Assembly (NCBI GenBank): GCA_008828725.1
Contig: MEHQ01001314.1
Location: forward strand, 75,840 to 139,839
DNA: 64,000 nucleotides
Reading direction: 5' to 3'
DNA from: Saccharina japonica
Lineage: Eukaryota; Sar; Phaeophyceae; Laminariales; Laminariaceae
Below, piece by piece: positions 1 to 10,299 of this stretch. How positions within the stretch are numbered: the first letter of the stretch is position 1; every line of letters starts with the position of its first letter. The notes under the pieces were generated by a model, which made no database searches, was not told the origin of the DNA, and saw only the letters and a program-made list of their open reading frames with translations. The position numbers were made by a program, and so were the translations under genes.

Positions 1-84
1 AACCCAACCCAACCCACCCCAACCCAACCCAACCCAACCCAACCCAACCCAACCCAACCCAACCCAACCCAACCCAACCCAACC
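1..84. repeat. Telomere-like (AACCC)n tract
   Basis: The first 84 bases are almost uninterrupted AACCC pentamers with one AACCCACCCC variant. The tract sits directly upstream of a plausible splice acceptor of the methyltransferase gene, so it is most simply an intronic simple repeat. It could also be a contig end or an interstitial telomere-like tract. Related short GGGTT/GGGTTA runs occur at 8823-8873 and 41950-41975. Confidence 0.85.
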
Positions 85-114
85 TGTTGTTGTTACTCTT
101 TCTTCGTGGGGAAG

Positions 115-2338
115 ACGTGGAGTTCGTCCTCGGAGACGCCCTGGACATGAACGTCTGCGACTGGAGCGACGGGACCGTCGTGTTCGCCAACAGCACCTGC
201 TTCGACGACTCCCTGATGCGGAGGCTGGCCAGCGCCGCCACGGCCCTGAAGAAGGGCACGATCTTCATCACGCTCACCAAGCGATTGCCGGTGAGCATGA
301 ATCATTCTATATACGGTATTGATATTACGGAGGACCATGGTCTAACTGGTAGCCACGAAGCCTGTAGGGCCGGATGTCGAGGGTTCGATTCTCCCCGTGG
401 AGGTTTTTATTCTCAAATGACACCGACTGTCGAGAGCGCACATTATAGCGTGGGTAAGCAAAATTCGACGAGAGTTGACGAGGGAAGAAAGTGCTGAAAA
501 CTGCTCGCGATAAAAATGCAAGGCAAGAACCGTAGTGGGGGAGGAGGGAGAGGAGCCTCTACTTTGTGACCCCGGATCTGAGTTACGACTAGGGAGGGAG
601 AAATACGGAAGTGCGAAGATAATGAATGGGATGGAAACAAAAAAAAAAAAAAAAAAATGAGTAAATAGGGACCAAATATTATGAGTAAAAGTAGGTAAAT
701 ATGTTGGTTTTTGTGTTTACCGTAGGTCCTATTTACTAGCATTTACTATAGTTCCCCGTATTAGTATTGATAAATCGTATGACACCTCTTTTTTGGGACA
801 TAGGCACGTGCTACTCGTACGTACGATGATAGGGCATGCATATGCCTCGTACTCGTACAGCACTTTCTTTTTTTTTTGGCCTTATGTACGAGGCAACATG
901 TTTGTTGACTGATGGGGGGGGCTTTCTCAGCTGAAAAAACTACACCCAATAAAAGGCACACGCCTTAAGTGTTGCACAATATGCGTTATTGCTGTTTGCA
1001 CAATACTTTTTACGTACTACTATATATTAATACGTGTGAAATCCATACGCAGGGTTGCTGCTCATCACAGGGAACGAGCGAAACGCTTTTTCTTGAATCC
1101 GTTTTTTTGGGGTGATCACGTGATAACACAAGAGCGTGCCTTATTATGCACCATTTTGTTTTGCCTCACGAGGTAAATATTTTGTGGCGGCTGATTTTTT
1201 TTTTTTTTTTGTCGTCTGAGGGATTAACTACCCAATAAGGCACACGTCTTATTGCAGCACAGTATTTTTCGATACATACCTACTGTAGACGATGGGACTT
1301 TGCTCATAATCGGGAAAAAAAAGCGAAACTCTTGTTCTTAGATCCGATTTTTGGGTGAGATACACAAGAACATGCCTTAAATGTGTACGAAGTACGTAGC
1401 ACTTTTTTGCCTCACGAGGCAAATATTATGTGGGGGCTGATTTGGGCTTTTTTGCCGTCTGATGGACTAACTACCCAATAAGGCATTACATCTTTATTGC
1501 AGCACAGTATTTTTCGATACAGATCTACTGCTGTGGGCCTTTGGGTTGCCCATCATTGGGAGAAGAAGAGAGAAGCGCGCCTTTTTCTTACGTCCTTGTT
1601 TGGGTGATGCACAAGAGCATGCGTTCGGTTGTTTTCGTTTTTGTAAACGGTTTCTTTTTGGAGCGCGGTTTGTATCATGCTTATCTCGTGTACTTCGTAT
1701 CACACCGGTCTACGTTTTGGTGTTTCGCACCTTTATCGTAGCGCCTCCTGCCCCACCCCCGAGCCCCCGTCCCCCCCCCGCGCCGCAACCCCCACTCACC
1801 ACCCCCCTCCACCCCACCCGTACGACTACGGCCGTGCACGACATGAGTACACCCCCCACCCCCACCCCCACACTAACCTTCTCTGATTGCTTATCATTTT
1901 TTGTTTAATCCCGGGCGGTTACGGTTCCGAAATGCTTCGCTCGCTCGCTCGCGCAACTCTAAACTAACAAACAAAAAAAACACGCACGAAAAAAACACAA
2001 CAACAACAAAATCGCAAAAAAAAAAAAAACAGGCGGAGTACTTCAAGGTGCTGGAACACGACATGTTCCCGATGAGCTGGGGCTCGGCGACGGTGTACAT
2101 CTCGCAGAAGACCACGGACCCCTTCGGAGACCCCAAAGATGAAGTCGACGACGACGACATCAAGAGCAGCAACAAGAGCAACAACAAGAGCAGCAGCAAG
2201 AGCAACGGTATCAGGAGCAGCGGTAACAAGATCAGCGGTAACAGCAGCACCAAGAGCAACGGTAGCGCTAACGGTAGCGGTTATCGCCAAAGTGACCCCC
2301 CCGGTGGGTGGCCGGGAGAAGCGGGGGAGACCGAGTGA
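115..2338 (+). CDS. DOT1-like SAM-dependent methyltransferase, 3' part (2 exons)
   Basis: Two exons, 115-290 and 2033-2338 (TGA at 2336), join in phase 0 across a GT-AG intron (donor CCG|GTGAGC, acceptor AACAG|GCGGAG). The first exon starts after an acceptor AG at 113-114, so the gene continues upstream of the window. The visible peptide reads VEFVLGDALDM, then DGTVVFANSTCFDD, FITLTKRLP, and FKVLEHDMFPMSWGSATVYI. A GD acidic motif followed by a VVFAN(S) strand and a substrate-side F-x(2)-L segment is the layout of the class I methyltransferase fold as seen in the DOT1 histone H3 lysine methyltransferase family. Target and nuclear location are inferred, not shown. The C-terminal ~65 residues are low-complexity (Asp run, then Ser/Asn/Lys/Gly-rich) and probably disordered. 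The intron holds a SINE, a MITE and a three-unit tandem repeat. It could instead be a related non-histone methyltransferase. Confidence 0.72.
331..657 (+). mobile_element. tRNA-derived SINE, family 1, copy a
   Basis: The 5' part resembles a tRNA, with an A-box-like TGGTCTAACTGGTAGCCACG and a B-box GGGTTCGATTC. The body is shared with four other loci (it contains GACCCCGGATCTGAGTTACG) and the element ends in a poly-A run (about 641-657). It lies in the methyltransferase intron in gene orientation. A MITE follows directly. Confidence 0.8.
658..763. mobile_element. MITE family B (TTACGG ends), copy 1
   Basis: The internal sequence pairs GGACCAAATATT with TAGGTCCTATTTACTA, and the right end reads GTTCCCCGTATTA. 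It matches copies at 16385, 30035, 37077, 40676, 48277 and 62112. The left end is degraded where it abuts the SINE poly-A. Confidence 0.6.
905..1740. repeat. Three diverged ~245-bp tandem units in the methyltransferase intron
   Basis: Units start near 909, 1207 and 1452. Each has 'CTACCCAATAAGGCA', then 'GCAGCACAGTATTTTTCGAT', a CTTGTTCTTAGATCC-like stretch, ACAAGA(A/G)CATGCCTTA, and 'GCCTCACGAGGCAAATATT'. The third is truncated or diverged after about 1640. No coding signal was seen. Confidence 0.75.
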
Positions 2339-2354
2339 TCGACGCGTTTTGTGT

Positions 2355-2490
2355 CGGGTCGGGTCGGGTCGGGTCGGTTCATGTTGGGTCTGGTACGGTC
2401 GGGTCGGGTCGGGTTGGGTTGGGTTGGGTCAGGTCGGGTAGGGTCAGTTCGGGTTGGGTCAGGTCGGGTCGGGTCGGGTCGTGTCGTGTT
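2355..2490. repeat. (GGGTC/GGGTT)n pentamer repeat
   Basis: About 130 bases of GGGTC and GGGTT pentamers begin 17 bases after the methyltransferase stop codon. Reading frames through it are repeat artefacts. Confidence 0.9.
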
Positions 2491-4393
2491 GTGCCGTGTC
2501 TTGTCGTGTCCGCGTATGGTTCAGTGTTTTGTCCGCGGCTGGCTGCATATAGTCGTTTGCTGTCTTCCCTTCCCTTCTCTTACGTTCTCTTCTCTTCTTG
2601 CGCGTGTCGGCTGGCTCAGGCCCCAGGCCCAGGCTTGGCTCGGGCCATCGAGAAGGGAGGGGGGGAGGGGGAAGGGGGGGGGGGGCGGAGTTTGTTGCTG
2701 CTCTCGTACTACCTTTTGTGGGTGTTGTGCAGTAAGGTTAAAGAAGTGGGGAAAAAAAAAATGTTTTTGCATTTTGCGTTTTTTACCATTTTTTTTTTAC
2801 GTTGTGAAAAATAGTTTGACATTTTCAGATTTTAGATTTTTTTATTGTCACTACGTCATGTATGTTTTTGTTGTTGCGGTATAGCTCTGTTTATGAATAG
2901 GAGCAACGCGTCAGCGAAGCGCGTTTTTGAACTTGTTTTTGTATCGAAAAAAAGGTGGCATATCTATCTATCTCGTTTTGCCACCGTCGCCGCCGAGCGC
3001 TGTAGTGTATGTAGGGTTGCCGGCGTCGTTATTTTTTCGCGTGCGTTTTTGTTTTCATCGAACTTTGTTGGCGGTTTTTCGGGGCAGTTTTCATCGAATT
3101 TTTCGACACGTTTCGCGCCTACGACGTCACATCATACGAGTAGTAAGTAGGCTTGGCGCCGCTCTATCACACCAGCAGATTAAGAGAGTTTCGTGCCTTA
3201 CATGGTCCGATTGGGAGTGCGGAGTTTAGGTCGTTGGGTGGGGGGTGGCTTTTCCATGGTTCCTGAGGGAAAAAAGAAGGTTCGCGAGGGAATCTCGACA
3301 CACTCCTTAAGACTGCCGCGAGAGAGGGTATTATTTGTGTTCCAAAACGAGATCTCGATTGCAAGCAAAAGCGGGGTATATATATATATTTGTATACGTA
3401 TGCGTTTTTTTTTTGCTGAAAGTCTTGACTACTACTGAGGATGTATGTTATGACGCTTGTCCCCCGTGGGTTGATACGTCTTTCAAAAACTCCCCACCGT
3501 TTCAGGCGGGGGGGGGGGGGTTAGTGTTACACAAGGCGTGTTTTACCCTGGGTGGGTAATCGTTTTTTTCCCCACCTTTTTACACAGTAGCAGCCTCAGG
3601 GGTCTGTCTGATACCTCAACATGTACCAGGTATAGGTAAGGTAGTGCTGAATATTCGCTTACCAGCAGACTTGCATGATTTTTCCCCCCCTCTTTTTGGG
3701 GTTTTTACACACGCAAGCGCGGTCGGGGTCGGGGGCGGGGGCAGGGGGACGGGGGCGTGCAGGGGGACGGGGGGTGTAACATTTGTTCTGTCAACTGTAT
3801 ACTCCGTTGTGGTCGTGGTTGTGGCGGTGGTGGTGGTAGGTAGGTAGGTAGGTAGGTAGGTGTGAGGTGGGTGGGGGATGGTGATTTCGGGAGGGCCTGG
3901 CGTTTTGTTACCTGGTACACTTTATACATATAGAGAGAGCGTCCTCCTGTGACTGAGTGTCGGCTTCCCTTCGCGGTGCAGTCAGTTCGTATGGCGAGGC
4001 GTTTTGGTATCCCAAGGGTCACGGCCGGGATATTGGAGGGAGGGGGGGAAGCAGACATGATAACTACAATGAAAACCTACAGTACGTACGTATGATATGG
4101 CACGTACTTCGTACACGCTTGATGGTGTCTTTAGCGTGATTCCTGACTGGCTGTGGTGGTGTTGTTGTGCGTGCATTGCGTGCGGTGAGTGCGCCCACCA
4201 AAGCCACTCTCTTTCTGTCAGATGTATTTTTTGCTGGAAAGTGGCGGAGAACGGTTTTGTCACCAGCTGCAATTCTCCACGGTGTCAACCGGGGTCGAAC
4301 CGGCATTTTTGTTTGTTTGTTTGTTTGTTTTTTTTTTTATGTTCGGTCGTCTGTCTCCGCAGAGTCTGCGCCAGCGACGTTGTTGCACTCGTA

Positions 4394-4665
4394 CCTCGGA
4401 CAGATCATCTACAGATAGGTCACCCTGCCGTTTTGAGCTGTGCAGGATCTGTACGGTACAGATCTGCAAGACCTTTGTACGGTACAGACCCAGCCCAGGA
4501 AACATGTGCCAGTGCCAGACCATGCAGATTATACGGCTCCCACGCGGCAACATGAGCTATAAATCATTATAATACAGATCATACAGATCATACAGATCAT
4601 CTGCCCTGAAAGATCTAGATCATCAAGTCAGTGGAAATCGATGATGCGTCCGATGTGCGCATTGT
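4394..4665. repeat. Dispersed repeat E, copy 1
   Basis: It shares with 52487-52745 the order CTCGGACAGATCAT, CTACAGATAG, TGTGCAGGATCTG, then TGAAAGAT and ATCATCAAGT. The copies are strongly diverged and no ends or target duplications are clear. Confidence 0.6.
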
Positions 4666-5969
4666 TGTTGAGAAAAATGTACGTACCCTGGTAGACTCAT
4701 CCAGGGGAGGCACCGACCTATGCACAGCAGTATTTCCATCTCACGAGGAATGCATGAACGTAAATCACGCGCTTGGTTTGGTATGTGTGCCAGTTATAAC
4801 GATTTGTCCGCGAGAGTCGTAGTCGTGGTCGTGGTCGTTGAAAAAAACGAAAAAAACGGCATAAAACAGTTCGAAACCGTGAAGAAAAAAATATGCTAGA
4901 GTCATGCCTGGGGCAGCGAGTTTGAACTGGAAAATGGGGGTCAGAAAGACAAGATTAAGATTATATATTGTAGTTTCCGTTCTAGATACTGCGGGAAACT
5001 GGGGAATATTACGTATTATACTCCACCCGCAACACTGAGTGCGACAGCATCTGGAAGATACTTGCGTACGTAGCACATACATACCAGGTATAAAACAGGA
5101 TTTTTACCAAAAAAAGTTTTTTTTCACTTAAGGTAGAAGAGCCCTCTTGACCACAATAATTTGAGTACGCACGTAAATCATTGCTTTTTGAACAAGACGC
5201 ATATTACTGCTGTAGTATTAGTTTTTTTTTTCCGTGCTGCAGAGGATCCCAGTCAACTTCCCCATCCCAGATCTGATTTGTTTGTGCCCTACTTCTTCCA
5301 GCTCTCCCTCTCCCTTTTCGTAAAACAGATACATCCGGGGTCACGTTGTAGTGGCGGGCACTTATCCCCCCTCTCCCCTATGATGGTGCATGACCTTCGT
5401 TTTTATCCCGGAAAATAGTGAAAATAGTTCATATCGGCACTTCCTTTCTTCCTTCCTTCCTTCGTCAACTCCTCGCGGCGAATTGTGCGTACATGCTTAT
5501 ACACACACGCTATATAGCCGCCTTTCTGCAGCCTATTTTTTGCACCCAGAAAAAACAAAACCTCGGCGGGCGGCTCGAACTTGCGAAATCGTCCTTACCT
5601 TCGTAGTGTAATTGTGGCGAGGGATAACTACTATAAAGACTGGTCCACAGGGGAATAGTGTACTGGTATTCAGCCTACTGTGTATTACGAAGTAAATACA
5701 GTCAACAAACTTTTAATTATTTTTTTTCCCGTCGCGCTCCCTCGAAATCTGTTTGCGGCCTTTTCAAAACAATACCATTTGTTTGCGGTTAATGAATTGC
5801 CCGTTCCTTCATTCATTCTAAAATTGCCCGTTCGTCCATTTGTTCTTTCGTTCGTCTGCGGTCTGCGGTTGCTGGGAGCTCGTGAGTTTATCTCGCCGCT
5901 TTTAAACCTTCGAATCGTATACGTAATATCTTGCTATTTTTTCAACGCCTTAAATTGTGACAGAAACTA

Positions 5970-6115
5970 ATAATACGATATAAAATGCAAGGAAAGAACA
6001 GTACTGAGGGGGAGGGAGAAGAGCCTACTTTGTGACCCCGGATCTGAGTTATGACTAGGAAGGAGAGAGAAAAGAAGGGCGAAGATAATAAATGGGACGG
6101 AAGAAAAAAAAAGAA
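5970..6115 (+). mobile_element. tRNA-derived SINE, family 1, copy c (5'-truncated)
   Basis: It begins inside the SINE body near ATATAAAATGCAAGG, continues through TTTGTGACCCCGGATCTGAG and AATAAATGGGACGG, and ends in an A-rich tail. It lacks the tRNA-like head, as expected from 5' truncation. Confidence 0.7.
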
Positions 6116-8970
6116 AGAGTGGTATATAAGGAAGGCATAGACTAAATAGTTTATCAATACTCGTACTTCGACTACAACATATATATAGGGGGGGGGTGGG
6201 TTAAACACATTAATTAATTTTGCTAAAAGGGGATAATTAATTAATTTCGCGAAAGGGGGACAACAATATATTTGACTGTACATCGGCGACTGATAGGAAA
6301 GGAAAGGATAAACTTGAGGTTTGCACAACTAGAGTAGTAACAAAACTCGGTGCCTCGGCCATATCCAGCGCGGAGATTAAATCTCACTGCGAGAGCCTAA
6401 CTCTACTCGTACATAGACTCGGTACTATGGGCTATGACCCTCTAAAATTTGCAATGTCGAGTTTCAAACACTCAATCGGTCGTACTCACAGCTGACATTT
6501 TTTTTTTTTTCCAACAGAGTACATGTACTCGTAGGGAGGTGGAGTATGGGCAACAGCGATGACAGCAACATCATATAAATATGAGCAGTGGTGGCAGCAC
6601 AGCATCGGCATCTGCTTTAGTTTCATGTTGATGGCGTGTAATGCGGGCTAATAAAATTACCATGCGAATAAAACCTGAACAGAGCATATCATGTACTCGT
6701 AGATACTCGTAGGGAGGTACTATGAGCAGAAGCATAAGCACAAAAAAATAGATGTGTCTGCGTACGAGTATATATTTTTTCGAGAGGAAGCATACAAAAA
6801 CAATTGAAATGTCGGAGCAAAAAAAACAGTACATGCAACAAAAAAAAAAAAAACGGCGGCACGATCCCCTCGATCGAGATGCGTATATGAATAGATGGAA
6901 AACCATCAAACAAAACCCACCTGGCAGGGCGATTATTGATGGCCAGCTCGGCATTTTTTTTTTGCGGATGACAGCACAGCGCAGCACATTTTCGTCACTT
7001 TCAGCGCCGAATGAAACAGAGGAAGGACACAAGGGCACCACTCCATCGAGGGAGCCGTGCACAAAAAAAAGAAAACAAAACAAGTACGAGGCGCATCGCA
7101 AAATATCGCGCTGCTCTTTTGTGGAAAAATATAAATTTCGTAGCCCAGAAAAGAAAGTACTCTCGGTCGGAAAGACAAACTCGTATGTATGTAGCGCCCA
7201 GCCGCACTTCGAGAAAAGACAACCAACCCAGTTGGCAATACACAACCACTCCGCCCACCCTCTTCAGCTTTTTGTGCGCCCCCATCCCCTTCCCCTTCCC
7301 GCCGCATGTATAGCCAAAAGCCAGCAACAGAAAGTGTTGACCCTCTCGAATGATATTTTGCTCCGCTGCTGTGACGAAAAAATCCCAACATCTGGCGAAA
7401 AATTAACTGCCCCTCCCCCGGAACATCGTCGTTCTTTCGCTAACAATCCGGCCGACTCTCGCAGACAAAACGCGTCTCGTCCAGAAACAAACATCGTTTT
7501 GCCTTTTGCTCCGCCCCCTGTTCCGCCTCGGAATTTTCGGGAGAATTATGCAAAACCAGAAAGCTACCCACTACAAGTCATCGTCAACTCAGTACAGTAC
7601 AGTAATTGCACCTCGCCCCCCTTCCCCCCCTCCCCCATTCCCCTTCCGCGACACGCCTTCCCAGCAACAAGCCAACGCAGTGTCCCTCGTGGGTGTCAGA
7701 AAAGGCCGCCATCAAAATCGGGAACAAGAAATCGCCCTGAAATTATCGTTCGATACTTTCCAAGAGAAAGGTCAGAGTCAGGGTTTTAGGGATTACAGCG
7801 CAAACTCTCCCCCCGCCCCCTTATCTCAGTTGTTTAAGGCTTGCTCCAGTCCTGCGCGATGGACCCCCCCCTCCCTCCCTGCCGTCCGTCCGTTCGCCAG
7901 TGGCCTCGTCGCCCCCCCCCCCCCCCGACACAACCAAAAACAAGACAATAGTTGCTCATTCCTTTCTGTCCACCGCGACTCTTATATCTCTCTCTTCGTT
8001 AGGGCGTCCATCTTTCCATCCTCCGTTCCTCCCTTCCTTCCTTCCCTCCTTTAGTCTGTCAGCCCTCTCGCTCGAAAACTTGTCACGCGCTGCCCACACA
8101 CACCCCTCCTATGTCGTAGGCTTCGGGAAAATGATCATGCTTAGCCGGTTCCCTTCACGCCTCTTAGGCTCGATCATCGCCAGCCCCTGTCGGGCGTGTA
8201 TGGGGGCGGTACGTCCGGTTTTGTTTTTTCAAATGAGAGATATGCCACGGTATATATCAGAAGGAGCGGCCACACAAAACATTTACCTGTTTTTCTTCTC
8301 CTTCGCTTTTACTTATATATACCAGGTGCCAGATATTATCTAGATTGACGGGTTTTCTTTGGTGGTTAAGAAACAAAAATATATGGTATCAGTAATGCGC
8401 TTATCGCGCAAAAACAAAGTTCCTGAAGTGTACGTATGCGCTGTCAAAAAACAAAACAAAACATGAAACAAGCATTTGCTTCGATGTAGCTAATAGTCTT
8501 TACACTTACAACGCTTCTGTGAGTAAAGGCAATGCAATGAGCTACAAGTCAAGCCAAGCCAAGCCGACGCAGGGCCAAGGCAAGGCAAGGCAAGGCAAGG
8601 CACATCTAGCCAAGGGAAGACAAACAAACCAAAGCCGAAATACAACCATGCACCTTAGCCCCCTGACTGGTCCCACGATTTTCAGCAGTAGCCTTTGCCA
8701 GAGCTCTTGTCCCACAAATCGTACCAGATAAAGTACCAAATATATTACGGTTTTTGTGGCGGTCCGCACATTTTTTCAAGATTGTCCAAAACGCGCGGCG
8801 AAGCCGCGCACGGGTCGAGCCTTAGCCTGGACTAGGGTTAGGGTTGGGTTATATAGGGTTAGGGTTGGGTTGGGTCGACGGCTTCTCGTGATTTGATTGA
8901 AAAAAACACAGCAAGAAATCATAATATATTTGGTACTTTATCTGGTACGATTTGTGGGATAAGAGTGGCA

Positions 8971-9043
8971 AAGGCGCCTCACGATTTTGGGGACAAACTA
9001 CTTGGAATTAGTGTGGGATAAGTTTTGCCGTTCTAAAAGGGTT
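8971..9043. mobile_element. MITE family A fragment
   Basis: It contains TTTTGGGGACAAACTACTTG, then GAATTAGTGTGGGATAAGTT and TTCTAAAAGGGTT. The left TTAACCC end is missing. It ends close to the IF-3 exon at 9135-9224 and lies on the intron side. Confidence 0.6.
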
Positions 9044-9134
9044 CACGGCGCCATCCAAACTTCAATCCAGAACGTTGCGCGTTCGCCTTCAAACTACGGA
9101 CCGCACATATACATACAAAAAAAGGAATACTCAC

Positions 9135-10225
9135 ATCGAGGTCTTTGGACACCCTCTCCAACAGAACGTTCCCCAGGTCCATGTGGGACTGCTCTCGCCC
9201 ACGGAACGTCACCACGATGCGCACCTGGTGGGCGATCGAACGAGCGCCGCACGGTTAAGGTGAAGGCTACGGTTACAGTTCATGTTACGGTTCACGTTAC
9301 GGTTACAGTTACAGTTTCAGATACAGGTACGACAACAGCGACGGTTATAGTGACAGTTACAGTTACGGTTTACGGTTGCACCTATACAGTGTCACCGTGT
9401 CAACGGTTACATGTACAGTTACAGTTTCAATTGCGACCACCGTTACGTTACGGTTACAGATCAAGTTACGGTTCAAGTTACAGTTACAGTTACGGTTTAC
9501 GGTTGCACTTATATACAGCTACAACGGATACAGTTAAAGTTGCAAGTTCAACTACAACCACAGTTTCAGTTACGGTTACAAAATTGACGGTTGCAGACAC
9601 AGTTACCGTGTGCGGTTGTTACGGTTCGAGCAATGGTCAACAGCTCGGGACTGCTTCGTTCGTACTATAAATAAATACCAGTAGAACGCTTATAAAAACA
9701 GGCGGGCTATATCGGTTCAACAAATGAAGTATCACCGACGGAGCGGTTGATCAAGACAGTCAGAAGAGTAACAAGGGACAAGGAGCTCAAGAGCAAGAAC
9801 GAGAACCAGATAAAGACAAACACCAAAGAAGACCGACATTTGAGAGAAACGAATAAACCTAAACACACAAGAAAAAAAAAAAAAAAAACTTCCAAAATAA
9901 GAAGCACAAAAAAAACAGAAAAGATAACGAAAGATTAAGAGATCCCCACGAGTACCGATGCCATAGCACCCCCCCCCCCTCTCTCTCGCTCACCCGGTTG
10001 CCCTGGGTGACGAACTTCCTTGCGTTCCTGAGTCGCACTTCGTAGTCGTGCGTCTCGATTTTGTAGGACATCTTCACCTCCTTCAGCTCTGCGGAGGCGC
10101 GCGCAGAGGCGGGAGCAGGGGTGGAGGGAGCAAGGGACAGGGTGGGGGGAGCAGGGGTGGCGGCAGGAGCGGGCGGGAGCAGGGTAAGGGGGGTGAGAGG
10201 GGTTTTGGTAAAAAAAAAAAAAAAA

Positions 10226-10299
<74 letters not shown>

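Larger units (their letters stand above)
2491..9134. other. Gene-poor spacer, probably holding the last IF-3 exon
   Basis: No conserved exon was recognised here. The missing C-terminal ~20 residues of IF-3 should lie on the minus strand in this stretch, but no matching segment was found by eye. Contents are poly-T/A and poly-G tracts, (TTCC)n near 5450 and 8030, (GGTA)n at 3836-3860, AAGGC-type repeats at 8540-8610, a dispersed repeat at 4394-4665, a truncated SINE at 5970-6115, and two 25-bp units containing TTAATTAATTT at 6205-6265. A 345-codon open frame at 6752-7789 has no recognisable domain and competes with long frames in other phases. Confidence 0.5.

Noticed and set aside
1-84. True chromosome end
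   Set aside because: A gene exon that needs upstream sequence begins 30 bases later, and the repeat differs from the TTAGGG-type telomere expected in most algae. An interstitial or intronic repeat is simpler.
4260-4310. tRNA T-arm-like word (CCGGTTCGACCCCGG on the minus strand)
   Set aside because: No anticodon or D arm lies upstream on that strand; only a TTTG repeat is there.
6752-7789. 345-codon open frame on the plus strand
   Set aside because: No recognisable domain, low-complexity Lys/Pro content, and competing long frames on both strands (for example 7506-8054 and 6571-7245). It is more likely chance openness in C/A-rich sequence.
8987-9670. 227-codon Val/Thr-rich frame
   Set aside because: It crosses the MITE, the antisense of the IF-3 exon and the GTTACG minisatellite. 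No independent support.
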